A stretch of DNA of 28,187 nt, taken from positions 1 to 28,187 of the forward strand of contig JACKBK010000042.1 in the NCBI GenBank assembly GCA_020634555.1. The letters are read 5' to 3'. Origin of the DNA: Caldilineae bacterium. Its GTDB lineage: Bacteria > Chloroflexota > Anaerolineae > JAAEKA01. This document shows positions 1-7,967 of this stretch, piece after piece. The notes beneath the pieces are model-generated. The model saw nothing but the letters and a program-made list of their open reading frames with translations. It did not search any database and was not told where the DNA came from. The position numbers and the translations under genes were made by a program. Within the stretch, counting starts at the first letter, position 1. Each line of letters starts with the position of its first letter.

Positions 1-1
1 A

Positions 2-79
2 AAGATCTTCGTGAGTGCGATTCTCTTTGTGTTTGCTGCGTTTGTCGCCTATGGACGGTGGGCGCTTGTTCCTGCATAA
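2..79 (+). CDS. 3' end of a probable membrane protein gene (5' part outside window)
   Basis: One frame is open from base 2 to a TAA at 77-79. It encodes about 25 residues that read as a hydrophobic segment (ILFVFAAFVAYGRW) with a short polar tail, as expected for the last transmembrane helix of a membrane protein. No start is visible because the gene would begin left of the window. The family cannot be named from this fragment. The stretch from 80 to 265, between this stop and the converging gene, shows no convincing gene or terminator. The open frame is short, so chance is a real alternative. Confidence 0.35.
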   Translation, partial: KIFVSAILFVFAAFVAYGRWALVPA

Positions 80-265
80 GGGGCGCGGTCTTAGCTAAAC
101 CGGCGGCTGGATACGTTCGCCACGGTGAACGGCCGATCTTTTTTCGCGCAACAATTCAGGCCCTTGCCGCCCGCAGCCGCGGCGCACACCACAGGCAGCA
201 CGCCGCTCGCTGACCCAATGGCTGGACAGGGTTGGGCATCCTGGTCATCATCCCTGACAGCGCGG

Positions 266-3200
266 CTATTTGTCCGGGAACTCCTCGCCCGGCAGCCGCT
301 CCCGTACCTCATCGATCACGGTCACGCTGCGCGTCGACCAGTCGATGGTCGCAACATCCCACACCTGCCCGCTGCTCATCTGCTGTGGACCGAAGTCGAA
401 CTGCTGGCCGGCCACCCAGACGCGTACTCTAGGACTGCCGGGACCCTGGCCGTGGTCGGAGTAGTAGTGTACCTTGATGGTATAGACACCGTTGAACGCA
501 TCCTGCAACGTGATGTTCTCGATAGTGCAGGAAGTGATGCAGTCCACGTCCAGCGCAGGGTTGTCGTTCGTGTTGCCTATCTCGCCCCAATCGGGGTTGC
601 GGTTGCGCCAGTGGCAGTCGTCGGGAATCGCATTGTAGACGCCGCCGGGCCGGATGAAGTGCAGGTCAAAGTCGGAACCCAGTTGCGGCCAGGTTAGTTG
701 CACGTGGATGTCCAAAGCGTCGTTGTCGCACTCGACCGTGGTGAAATCGTTGCCGACGCCGTACTCGTTGCTGGCCGTTACCTGCACAGTGTTGTCGCCT
801 GAGAAGATCGGCACCTGTTGGCTGAAGTTGAAGTTGGGCCGCGTGCCGGACGTGGTCAGCGACAGCAGATTGTTGCCCGACTCGCCGGTAATGATGGCGT
901 TCACCTCCTCCAGATCGGCGTCGCTGGTAATCGTTCCCTGGAGCCGGACGCGGCATTGATCCACCGTGCCGCCGTTGGGCGCGGTGATGTCCACCTCCGG
1001 CGCCTCACACTCCCGCTCCTGATCCTCCGACGGATCGAAGTTGCTGGTCTCGTTGGGTGGATCGTAGAACCCGTTGTGGTTCTCGTCCTCGCAACCATCG
1101 CTGGACCCGGTATCCCAGAAGTTGTCGTTGTCGGGGTCCGTCTCTTTGCGGTCGCCGTCGCCGTCCCAGTCGGCGCGCCAGCGGCTGTAGGCGCCGGCGT
1201 TGTTGAAGACGTGGGCGCGCATGTCGGCCTTGTCGGTGATTCCGTCGCCGTCGGAATCGGGGTTGCGCGGATCGAGATTGCGCAGATTGCCGCGGAAGCG
1301 GTGCTGCTCATCGAAGTCCGAAATGCCATCTCCATCGCTGTCGTCGATCAGGTCGGAGATGCCGTTGTTGTTGGTGTCCGGGTCTGAGCGCGGGATCAGC
1401 GGCGGCGCCAGGTTCGGCGGCACGTGATATTCGCTGATGTTCCACGATACCAGCGACACCCAGCCGCCAGTCGCAGTCCAGGGATCGGTGCGATAGACCA
1501 GTTGGCCGGCGGTGTTGTAGCCGTTGAGCACCACGCTGTGGGCGTCGTTGTTCTCGACGACCAACATGGGGCGGTCGGCGTCGATCCACGCCTTGATCTG
1601 GTTGAAGGTCGGCTTGCCGCGGCTGGAGGTGACCGCGTTGCCGTTCATGGCCCAGTCGAAGACCTTCTTGCCGGTGCCGGCCGCGATATTGCCGTTAGGC
1701 CACATCCCCTTGCCGTGGCCAAGATCGCCCTCCGGGTCGCCCTCGCCACGGTACCAGTAGGAGATGTAGTCCATGCTCAGGTTGCCGCCCTGATAGGCAA
1801 CCAGCATCGAGATCGACGCCCGGGTGCAGTACATGTTGTCCAGCGCGCTGGCGCGCACCGGTGTGCCGTTGCCGATCGTCCAGTCGCCATCGGTCTCGTG
1901 TGACGAGTCCCAGCGGCTCTGGCCGGTCTCCGGGTCGCCATCCAGGTTCAACGTATGGGTATCCTTGTGTTGCAGCTTGGGCGGGATGTTGATCAACTTG
2001 CTGGCTTGCGGATCATCGGAGGTGGCCAGCAAGCTGGCGCAATCCAGAATCGTCGCGGAGTAAACCGCCGACCAGGCGCTGTCACCGTTTGCGCCGCCCA
2101 GGGCTTTGACGCGGAAGTAGAGGACGCCCAGCGGCAGGTTGCTGCCAGGCGTGTAGGCGCTGGTGTTCAGCGTCGTGTTGACCAGCGGCGAGCTGAAGTT
2201 GCTGTTGTCGTCGATCTGGAAACGATAGGCATCGATGCGCGACAACGTTTCCCAGCCAAAAGTCGGCCGCCGTTCACAGGTCGAGATGCCATCGGTCGGG
2301 TTACGCAGGAATGGCGCGGCCGGCAGGTTGACACCGCCCTGATTGCCCTCGCCAGGTCGGTAGACCGCCCAGTCCGATGGCGATCCACTGTAATGGCTGG
2401 GACGGCGGCCAATGGTTCCGCCGCGCTGTGCGCGTTCTGGTCCCGGTTCCGGCTGGGTGTCCACGTAGGTCTCAACCGGCCACACACCGGAGAAGGCCGC
2501 CGCGCGCTCGTCGCCTGCCGGATCCATGCCCCACGCCACGAAACTGACAACGTTCTGGGGCGGGTTGATCCGGTTGGGCCGCGGAATGGACGGTCCCGGA
2601 CCTGCATAGCCATTGAAGGAAACCGGAAGATAGAGGATGTTGCTGGTGTTGTAGAGCGCCACCTGGTCGCCAGCATCCTCCAGGATGTTCACCATACCGG
2701 ACGGGCTGTGCAGCCGCGCCACGCCGTCGCCGAAGTTCAGGTCATTGGCGTTGCTGCCCTGCCCGTCGAAAATAACGACCACCCGCGCGCCGGCCGGCAC
2801 GCTGGGTAAAGCAGCCGGAATGGAGTAGATGTTGCCATCTTCGTCGCGCACCGAATGGCCGCGCAGGCTGTGCGGCGAAGAGTCGTAGTTGCGCAGTTCC
2901 ACCCACTCGCGGCCGCCGGCCGCCGGATAGTACATCACCTCGCTGAGCAAGATCCCTGGTCCTGGCTGAGCTGGCGGAGCGCCTGTCGCGGTGGCTGTCG
3001 CTGTCGGCGTACGCGTGGGAGTGCGGGTCGGCGTCGGTGTGCGCGTCGGCGTCGGCGTTGAGGTCGCGCTGGTAGCGTCCAGCCGCACATCGTCGACAAA
3101 GAAGTTGCTGATACCCGCGTTGTTGGCAAAGACCTCCGAGTGGAAGGTCAGCGTGTGGCTGCCGCCGTTGGCGAACCCGCTGACGTCCACCGTGCGCTGC

Positions 3201-3736
3201 ACATAGCCTATATTGCCACAAAGACCGCTGTTGCCAGTGATGTTGAAGACCTGCGTGCCGTCGATCTTGGCCTCAAGGTAGTCTGCACCGCTGTCACAGG
3301 CCGGAATCTCCAGCCAAAAGGAAAGTGTTGCCGAGCCGCTGGGAATGGTCACCGACTGGGAGACCGAACCTTGTTCGTAGCTGTCGATGCCGCCAAACCA
3401 TGCCCAGAACGTTCCGCTTCTGGGGCCTGTTCCGGTACCTGTCCCGCAACTGCCAACATCGCAGATCGGCGTGCCGAAGTTGGTTGATGCCTCGCTCCAG
3501 TACGGGTTGGGCGTACCGGCCTCGAAACCGCCGTCCGCCACCACGTTGGCATCGGGCCCCATAGGAATGCCAGATTGCACAGGCTGCGCCGGCGTGCCGC
3601 GCAAACGCGCCGGGTCAGGCGGCTGCCCTTGCTGGTTCTGTGGACCGGTCGCCGAAGCCACAGTGACCAGGCCGCCGACAAGTAGGACAAGGACGACCGC
3701 AACCAGAGCAAGATTCCGGGCATGATGCTTCTCCAT
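266..3736 (-). CDS. Large exported multidomain protein: lamin-tail, C39-like peptidase, calcium-loop and YfaP-like domains
   Basis: This 1156-residue protein starts at an ATG preceded by AAAGGAG (3743-3749). Residues 9-29 form a signal peptide or anchor. About 63-222 look like a carbohydrate-binding or jelly-roll module. A Thr/Pro-rich linker (about 226-258) follows, then a lamin-tail-like domain (about 260-400, 'LLSEVMYYP...EWVELRN') and an FN3-like part (about 470-565). Next is a papain-fold C39-like peptidase region with a plausible triad Cys637, His733 ('NDAHSVVLNGY') and Asp751. About 785-905 carry Asp-rich calcium-loop repeats of thrombospondin type 3 style (DSDGDGISD). An Ig-like domain and a C-terminal YfaP/DUF2135-like domain ('LTWPQLGSDFDLHF') follow. 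The linker composition is typical of Chloroflexota surface proteins. It probably acts outside the cell, possibly as a protease or adhesin; the substrate is unknown. No sortase or S-layer motif was recognised. Confidence 0.85.
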   Translation of the reverse strand: MEKHHARNLALVAVVLVLLVGGLVTVASATGPQNQQGQPPDPARLRGTPAQPVQSGIPMGPDANVVADGGFEAGTPNPYWSEASTNFGTPICDVGSCGTGTGTGPRSGTFWAWFGGIDSYEQGSVSQSVTIPSGSATLSFWLEIPACDSGADYLEAKIDGTQVFNITGNSGLCGNIGYVQRTVDVSGFANGGSHTLTFHSEVFANNAGISNFFVDDVRLDATSATSTPTPTRTPTPTRTPTRTPTATATATGAPPAQPGPGILLSEVMYYPAAGGREWVELRNYDSSPHSLRGHSVRDEDGNIYSIPAALPSVPAGARVVVIFDGQGSNANDLNFGDGVARLHSPSGMVNILEDAGDQVALYNTSNILYLPVSFNGYAGPGPSIPRPNRINPPQNVVSFVAWGMDPAGDERAAAFSGVWPVETYVDTQPEPGPERAQRGGTIGRRPSHYSGSPSDWAVYRPGEGNQGGVNLPAAPFLRNPTDGISTCERRPTFGWETLSRIDAYRFQIDDNSNFSSPLVNTTLNTSAYTPGSNLPLGVLYFRVKALGGANGDSAWSAVYSATILDCASLLATSDDPQASKLINIPPKLQHKDTHTLNLDGDPETGQSRWDSSHETDGDWTIGNGTPVRASALDNMYCTRASISMLVAYQGGNLSMDYISYWYRGEGDPEGDLGHGKGMWPNGNIAAGTGKKVFDWAMNGNAVTSSRGKPTFNQIKAWIDADRPMLVVENNDAHSVVLNGYNTAGQLVYRTDPWTATGGWVSLVSWNISEYHVPPNLAPPLIPRSDPDTNNNGISDLIDDSDGDGISDFDEQHRFRGNLRNLDPRNPDSDGDGITDKADMRAHVFNNAGAYSRWRADWDGDGDRKETDPDNDNFWDTGSSDGCEDENHNGFYDPPNETSNFDPSEDQERECEAPEVDITAPNGGTVDQCRVRLQGTITSDADLEEVNAIITGESGNNLLSLTTSGTRPNFNFSQQVPIFSGDNTVQVTASNEYGVGNDFTTVECDNDALDIHVQLTWPQLGSDFDLHFIRPGGVYNAIPDDCHWRNRNPDWGEIGNTNDNPALDVDCITSCTIENITLQDAFNGVYTIKVHYYSDHGQGPGSPRVRVWVAGQQFDFGPQQMSSGQVWDVATIDWSTRSVTVIDEVRERLPGEEFPDK

Positions 3737-3838
3737 GGAAAACTCCTTTATTCAACTGGGGCAACGCGCGAGTGGGAAAGGGACGGGAGTCGACGAGGCG
3801 CTGCGGACAGGCGGTTTACCCGATGCGGGCTCGCACCC

Positions 3839-3868
3839 ATTAAAGCATACGGCATGTTTGGCTGTCAA
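3839..3868 (-). promoter_or_regulatory. Sigma70-type promoter of the large exported protein gene
   Basis: Read on the minus strand there is a perfect -35 TTGACA (3863-3868), an 18-base spacer, and a -10 TTTAAT (3839-3844) with five of six consensus bases. The predicted transcript would start near 3832 and have a leader of about 95 bases before the ATG at 3736. Confidence 0.55.
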
Positions 3869-3890
3869 GGGTTTGACGACGAAACATGCC
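3851..3890. promoter_or_regulatory. 40-bp symmetric dyad over the -35 box (candidate operator)
   Basis: Two nested perfect arm pairs share one centre: GGCATGTTT (3851-3859) with AAACATGCC (3882-3890), and GTCAA (3864-3868) with TTGAC (3873-3877). All three gaps are 4 bases. The inner left arm lies within the -35 hexamer, so the dyad is upstream of the predicted transcript and is better read as a protein-binding site. It also lies 42-81 bases past the stop of the methyltransferase gene, but no U-run follows, so a classical terminator is less likely. Confidence 0.5.
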
Positions 3891-3931
3891 GAGATCGGGC
3901 ACAGAAAGGCACAAGCAGGTGGTTGATATCC

Positions 3932-4687
3932 TTACAAAGCGGGTTTTACGGCCTCGATCAGGAAGCGGTGGCTGTGCAGCGTCAGCCCACCCTCGCGCTG
4001 CATCATCTCGTGCAGCGCCAACAGGCGATCCCGATACCCTTCCACGGTGAACCCCTCGATCTGCCACGGGATAGCGCGCAGGTAGTAGACCACCGCGCCG
4101 ATGTCGGTCACGCGCGTTTCGAGCGCCGCTTCCTTCAGGTCAGCAATCTGAAAGCCGGCTGCTTCCAGTCCTGAGATGGCCGCGGCAGGTCCCCAATCGG
4201 CAAACTCAAAAGCTACTTCGTCCTGAAGCAGTTCGTTCAGCCGCAGGTTGTCCTGCCCGCCCACCTGCTGGGTCACGAAGCGCCCGCCCGGTTTGACGAT
4301 GCGAAACACCTCGGCCGGGTCGAAGGACTCGTGGCGGTCGATGACCAGGTCGAAGGTGGCGACGGGAAATGGCAGCGCATCGTCCGGAACACCAGTCACG
4401 ACGGAGACACCCAACGGCTCCAGCCGTTTGCGGGCAATCGGCCCGTTAGGCGGATAGTTCTCCGTCGCCCGCGTGTCCGGCGGCAGCGGCGCCATCGACG
4501 CCAGCAACTCGCCGCCGCCCGTGCCCAGGTCCAGCAACGACTGCACGCCGGCAAACTGCGCCATCACCAGCTCGCGATAGTCCCACGGAATCGGTCCCTC
4601 GATCCAGCGCCCATCCAGCCACGAGAAATCCCAGCCGGCAAACCCCGCTGCCTGCGCGTCTTGTATCAATGTATCGAAGTCGTTCAC
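3932..4687 (-). CDS. Class I SAM-dependent methyltransferase
   Basis: This 251-residue protein starts at GTG (4685-4687) with AGGAGG at 4694-4699, six bases upstream. The SAM-binding motif I is clear ('LLDLGTGGGELLASM', about residues 50-65), followed by an acidic strand and 'FDLVIDRHESFDPAEVFRIVKPGGRFVTQQVGG', the usual post-motif strand of UbiE/methyltransferase-11 enzymes. It is a soluble cytoplasmic enzyme that transfers a methyl group from SAM; the acceptor cannot be told from the sequence. The C-terminal part ('YYLRAIPWQIEGFTVEGY') resembles small-molecule methyltransferases of this type. It stands between the exported protein gene and the Cas4-like fragment, separated from the latter by about 200 bases of repeats, so co-transcription with either is uncertain. 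Confidence 0.85.
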   Translation of the reverse strand: MNDFDTLIQDAQAAGFAGWDFSWLDGRWIEGPIPWDYRELVMAQFAGVQSLLDLGTGGGELLASMAPLPPDTRATENYPPNGPIARKRLEPLGVSVVTGVPDDALPFPVATFDLVIDRHESFDPAEVFRIVKPGGRFVTQQVGGQDNLRLNELLQDEVAFEFADWGPAAAISGLEAAGFQIADLKEAALETRVTDIGAVVYYLRAIPWQIEGFTVEGYRDRLLALHEMMQREGGLTLHSHRFLIEAVKPAL

Positions 4688-4720
4688 AATACACCTCCTC
4701 TTGGTAAACCGGTGTTAACC

Positions 4721-4786
4721 GTCACTCCCACCACCATCACGTCACTTCCACCACCACCGCCACGTCACTCCCGCCACCACCATCAC
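4721..4786. repeat. Short tandem repeat, three copies of a 20-23 bp unit
   Basis: Three units start with GTCACTCCC or GTCACTTCC and end in CACCACCATCAC-like sequence (4721-4740, 4741-4763, 4764-4786). The next GTCACTCCCGC at 4787 is the left arm of the adjoining inverted-repeat element, so the array appears to have grown from that element's end. It is non-coding and lies just upstream of the methyltransferase ribosome binding site. Confidence 0.75.
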
Positions 4787-4851
4787 GTCACTCCCGCGAA
4801 GGCGGGAGTCCAGTACTTGGGTAGCGTAGATTCCCGCTTCGCAGGAATGAC
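4787..4851. repeat. Inverted-repeat (REP/MITE-like) element
   Basis: Arms at 4787-4810 and 4829-4851 are near-complementary (consensus GTCAYTCCYGCGAAGCGGGA). Each arm is itself a small hairpin: CTCCCGC/GCGGGAG around GAAG in the left one, ATTCCCGC/GCAGGAAT in the right one. The GTCATTCCCGCGAAGGCGGGA style is a widespread intergenic repeat in many bacterial genomes. There is no coding potential. Confidence 0.7.
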
Positions 4852-4885
4852 CATCAACGGTGCCGTCTATCACACTAACTTCGTC

Positions 4886-5416
4886 CTACAACGCTTCCCG
4901 CCCGCAACCGTGGCGCACGCCGCAGGCTGCGCAGCGCGCGGGGTCATCGTGGCTGCGCGCCACATCCCGCCGGCCTAGATCGTCACGCATTTCCTCCAAC
5001 GTGTCGAGCAGCAGGTCGCGCAGGTCGTCCGTCCAGTCGATCTGCACCGTGGCATCTGCGTAGCGAATGAAGCCGTGGGGCGGCGTCTCGCCGTCCACCT
5101 CCTCTATCAGCAAGCAGTAGGCAGCCAACTGCATGACGTGCGAGTCGTAGGCCCGGCCACCGGGCGGCGCTGCGCTGCGTTTCACCTCGACCGGCACCAG
5201 ACCGTCGTCGGTATCCACCAGGTAATCGGGCTTACCGGTCAGCCGGTAGCGTTCCGAGAAATAGGGTTTCGCCACCGCCGACCAGCGCCCGGTATCGGCA
5301 TAGACGAGCTTCCCTTCAGGCAGCCCGCTCATCCGCTGATTGCGCGCCGCGCGGCGTCGCAGTCGCAGCGCCAGGTACAGCAGCAGCCCGCTGAGCAGCA
5401 GCAAGCCAATCCACAT
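4886..5416 (-). CDS. Membrane-anchored C-terminal half of a Cas4/Dna2-like PD-(D/E)XK nuclease
   Basis: This protein has 176 residues. Residues 3-18 are a membrane segment followed by a very basic stretch (RLRRRAARNQR), which places the rest in the cytoplasm. Then comes the nuclease core: Asp64 in 'TGKPDYLVD', Glu77 and Lys79 in 'VPVEVKR', and Gln96...Tyr100 in 'MQLAAYCLLIEE'. The C-terminal cysteine cluster is Cys162, Cys165 and Cys171 ('RCAACGVRHGC'). In Cas4 proteins a fourth, N-terminal cysteine completes the 4Fe-4S cluster and a His lies between it and the core Asp. Both are absent here but present in the product of 7967-8236. The start ATG is 20 bases after the permease stop, so the gene closes the train. 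No CRISPR array or other cas gene is in the window. A stand-alone RecB-like nuclease is the alternative. Confidence 0.8.
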   Translation of the reverse strand: MWIGLLLLSGLLLYLALRLRRRAARNQRMSGLPEGKLVYADTGRWSAVAKPYFSERYRLTGKPDYLVDTDDGLVPVEVKRSAAPPGGRAYDSHVMQLAAYCLLIEEVDGETPPHGFIRYADATVQIDWTDDLRDLLLDTLEEMRDDLGRRDVARSHDDPARCAACGVRHGCGREAL

Positions 5417-5436
5417 CGGTCTTCAGTCCCCCCGGC

Positions 5437-6156
5437 CTATTCCGACCACAGGAGGTCCTTGCGCCAAAACAGCCAGGCTGCCAGCGAGAAAAGACCGGCC
5501 GCAAACAACAGCGTTCCGGCCAGTGAAAGCAGGTAAGTCGCGCCGGACGTTGGAACGGCGGGCGCCTGCAGCGCGTTGGTCACCGGGCTGCTGATAGCCG
5601 CGACCGCCTCGGCAAGCCAGGCAAAGCTGCCCCGCACCAGCACCCCACGCAGTTCGACCACCGTGGCAAACAGCACCAGCGCCACGAAGGTAAACAAATA
5701 CGACCCGCCCCGGCTGGTCAGCCGCGTCAGCATCAACCCCAGGCTGGCGGCAAACAATGTCAGCGCCAGCCAGCGCGGCGCGATCAGCAGCAGTTCGACC
5801 GGCGCGATGGCGACCTTCGCCTGGAGGATGGCCAACGCTGTGTAGAGCAACGCCAGCAGCGCGGCCAACACAGCGACACACACCACCATCGCGGCCAGTA
5901 GTTCGGTCCGCCGCGCCAGCCGTAGCAACGTCACCGTGGACGAGTTGCGGTTGAGCTGGCTGGCCAGCAGTAACACGGTGACCAGCGTCGCCACCATCAA
6001 CGTGAACCCGCCCGTGGCCGCAAAATAGTTCACATCGCCCGGCCACTCGAAGAAGATCCAGTAGAGCGCCAGCGTCAGCCCCAGCGGCGCGATGATTCCC
6101 AGCGAGCGCGCCAACTCCTTGAGCAAGAACCACGCCAGCGCCACTGCCCGACTCAT
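5437..6156 (-). CDS. ABC-2 type transporter permease
   Basis: This 239-residue, strongly hydrophobic protein has about six membrane segments (near residues 18-36, 48-66, 85-118, 122-145, 150-168 and 205-230), the usual size and layout of ABC-2 permease subunits. The start codon overlaps the stop of the ATPase gene in an ATGA (6153-6156), so the two are translationally coupled and should form one transporter. Direction is probably export, as is normal for the ABC-2 type; no substrate can be deduced. The next gene downstream, the Cas4-like C-half, begins 20 bases later. Confidence 0.85.
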   Translation of the reverse strand: MSRAVALAWFLLKELARSLGIIAPLGLTLALYWIFFEWPGDVNYFAATGGFTLMVATLVTVLLLASQLNRNSSTVTLLRLARRTELLAAMVVCVAVLAALLALLYTALAILQAKVAIAPVELLLIAPRWLALTLFAASLGLMLTRLTSRGGSYLFTFVALVLFATVVELRGVLVRGSFAWLAEAVAAISSPVTNALQAPAVPTSGATYLLSLAGTLLFAAGLFSLAAWLFWRKDLLWSE

Positions 6157-7028
6157 GCGCGCATCGCCTCCAGATAGACCTCTTCCAGCGTCATCCGCTC
6201 CTGGCGCAGGCCGCGCACGTCCACACCGGCTTGCAACAACAGTTGCAACACATCGCGTTTTGCTGCCACTCCCGGCCCCTCCAACATCACCAGCGAGTCA
6301 TACCACGCCACGCCGGAACCAAGTGTCGCCAACTCACCTGCCAGCAATTGCGGCACACGATCAACCTCGATAACCACCCGCTCGCGCAGCGGCAGCACAT
6401 CGGTCAGCGCGCCTGCGCGCTTGAGCTGGCCTTGTGAGAGAATCGCCACGTGATCGCACAACTCGGCTACGTCGCTGAGACGGTGAGTGCTGAGCAAAAT
6501 CGTCTTCCCGTCGCGCCGGAGTTGGCCAGTCAGATCGCGCACCGTTTTCTGCCAGGCGGGATCGAGACCCTCCATCGGTTCGTCCAGCACCAGCAGCGGT
6601 GGATCGCCGATCAACGCGACCGCCAGTCCCAGCCGCTGCAGCATGCCCTTGGAACAGGAGCCGATCCGCTGGCCGGCAACCTGATCCAGCCCCACCTGGC
6701 GCAACCGCGCCGCGACCGCATCGTCCAGCGCCGCTCCGCGCAGCCCGTCCAGATACGCACACAGGCGGAGGTACTCGCCAATCCGGCTGCGCGGCGGCAG
6801 CGCGATGCGCTCAGGCAGATAGCCTATTTGACGCGCCGCGAGCGCACCAGACTCGATGGAGCCGGCGTCGGGAAAGATCAGGCCCAGAAGAAGCTTGATG
6901 AAGGTGGTTTTACCCGACCCATTGGGACCCAGGAGGCCAAACACCGCACCGGACGGAACGGTCAGATCGAGACGGTCGAGGGCTAGGGTGGCGCCGTAGC
7001 GCTTGCTAAGTCGTTGCGCAAAGATCAT
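6153..7028 (-). CDS. ABC transporter ATP-binding protein (ABC-2 exporter type)
   Basis: This 291-residue protein, from the ATG at 7026-7028 ('MIFAQRLSKRYGATLALDRL'), has all ABC ATPase motifs: Walker A 'GPNGSGKTT', a signature 'CSKGMLQRLGLA' in place of LSGGQ, Walker B 'LLVLDEP', and H-loop 'STHRL'. The C-terminal extension of about 80 residues is typical of CcmA/NatA-like ATPases that pair with ABC-2 permeases. An in-frame upstream extension to 7100 would run through the hairpin repeat and is not used. The Shine-Dalgarno sequence is weak. It pairs with the permease whose start overlaps its stop. Confidence 0.9.
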   Translation of the reverse strand: MIFAQRLSKRYGATLALDRLDLTVPSGAVFGLLGPNGSGKTTFIKLLLGLIFPDAGSIESGALAARQIGYLPERIALPPRSRIGEYLRLCAYLDGLRGAALDDAVAARLRQVGLDQVAGQRIGSCSKGMLQRLGLAVALIGDPPLLVLDEPMEGLDPAWQKTVRDLTGQLRRDGKTILLSTHRLSDVAELCDHVAILSQGQLKRAGALTDVLPLRERVVIEVDRVPQLLAGELATLGSGVAWYDSLVMLEGPGVAAKRDVLQLLLQAGVDVRGLRQERMTLEEVYLEAMRA

Positions 7029-7063
7029 GGGATAGCGAATCGGCAGCCATCTGTCTGCACTGC

Positions 7064-7199
7064 AGGATAGGGCCTTGTGCCCGTTCCGGCAGACGCCCAC
7101 AAGGGGCTATCCTACATTGTCCAGGCGAACCAGCAGCCCTCCGTCGTAGGATAGGGCCTTGTGCCCGTTCCGGTAAACGCCCACAAGGGGCTATCCTAC
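7064..7199. repeat. Two copies of a palindromic hairpin repeat, 84 bp apart
   Basis: Copy one (7064-7113) and copy two (7146-7199) are almost identical, each with arms AGGATAGGGCCTTGTG and CACAAGGGGCTATCCT around a loop containing CCCGTTCCGG. They fill the only large gap in the minus-strand train, between the L,D-transpeptidase stop (7215) and the ABC ATPase start (7028). No U-tract follows, so they look like REP-type repeats, mRNA-stabilising or -processing hairpins, or weak terminators. Confidence 0.75.
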
Positions 7200-7214
7200 A
7201 TCCGGGGCCAGAAC

Positions 7215-7967
7215 CTACCCCTCGCGGCCGGTGCCGCCGTCCCAGGGCAAAATCACAATCGGCACATCGTACGGCCCCCAGTCGGTGAACCAGGTAGCAT
7301 CGTCAGGCGAGATGCGGATGCAACCGCGTGAGGCCGGGAAGACTCCCAGGTCATCCATCCCCTGGTACAGCTTGGAGCCATCTTCAGCCTGCGTGTAGGG
7401 CGCGCTGTGGATCAGGATCGACCCGCCTGCCTTGAACAGATACCAGGCGTTGTCGGCCGAGACACCGTTGGCTGAGAACGTGCCCCAATATTCACCGATC
7501 CGGCCGGTCCATGCTGGTGTGTACCAACCTCTATCCGGGTCACCGGTGCTGATAGCCAGCTCGCGCACCACCACGCCGTCCTTGACGATGGTCATGCGCT
7601 GCGCGTTCTGGTTGACCAGCACAAAGGTGCCGGCCGGGTCGATGCCGGCGCGGCCGACCACGTCGGCCACGAAGGAATCGGGGGTCGGGAGGGGAACAGC
7701 AGTAGGCTCCGCTTCAACAGTTTGTATTTCAGGCGTGGCTTCCGGCAAGCTGGTTGGCAGGGGCGTGGCGGTCATCAACACAGTCGCGGTGGGCGACGGA
7801 CCGGCGGTCGGCGTCGGCGTAGCCATCCAGCTCGCGCCGACGTAATACTGGCCGGTGACCGGCGCGAGCGCCTGACTGTTGACCAGGAGGCTGGCCACCT
7901 GCCAGACCGCCAGCGTGGCGACAACAGCCACGGCCAGCAGCAGACCGGTCCGTAACAGCCGGCGCAT
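7215..7967 (-). CDS. L,D-transpeptidase (YkuD) with membrane anchor
   Basis: This 250-residue protein, starting at ATG 7965-7967, has a membrane anchor or signal (residues 7-28), a Pro/Thr-rich spacer (about 48-95) and a YkuD domain (about 115-245). The catalytic region is recognisable: the conserved His in 'ILIHSAPYT' and the cysteine motif 'SRGCIRIS'. Such enzymes make 3-3 peptidoglycan cross-links or attach proteins to the wall, outside the membrane. The ATG overlaps the stop of the preceding Cas4 N-half gene by one base (TGATG), which indicates coupling. A longer frame to 8165 exists, but it lacks a signal sequence and overlaps the upstream gene. Two hairpin repeats follow the stop. Confidence 0.87.
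   Translation of the reverse strand: MRRLLRTGLLLAVAVVATLAVWQVASLLVNSQALAPVTGQYYVGASWMATPTPTAGPSPTATVLMTATPLPTSLPEATPEIQTVEAEPTAVPLPTPDSFVADVVGRAGIDPAGTFVLVNQNAQRMTIVKDGVVVRELAISTGDPDRGWYTPAWTGRIGEYWGTFSANGVSADNAWYLFKAGGSILIHSAPYTQAEDGSKLYQGMDDLGVFPASRGCIRISPDDATWFTDWGPYDVPIVILPWDGGTGREG

Noticed and set aside
91..312. Small minus-strand open frame near the left edge
   Set aside because: Arg/Ala-rich composition, no ribosome binding site, and overlap with the end of the exported protein gene.
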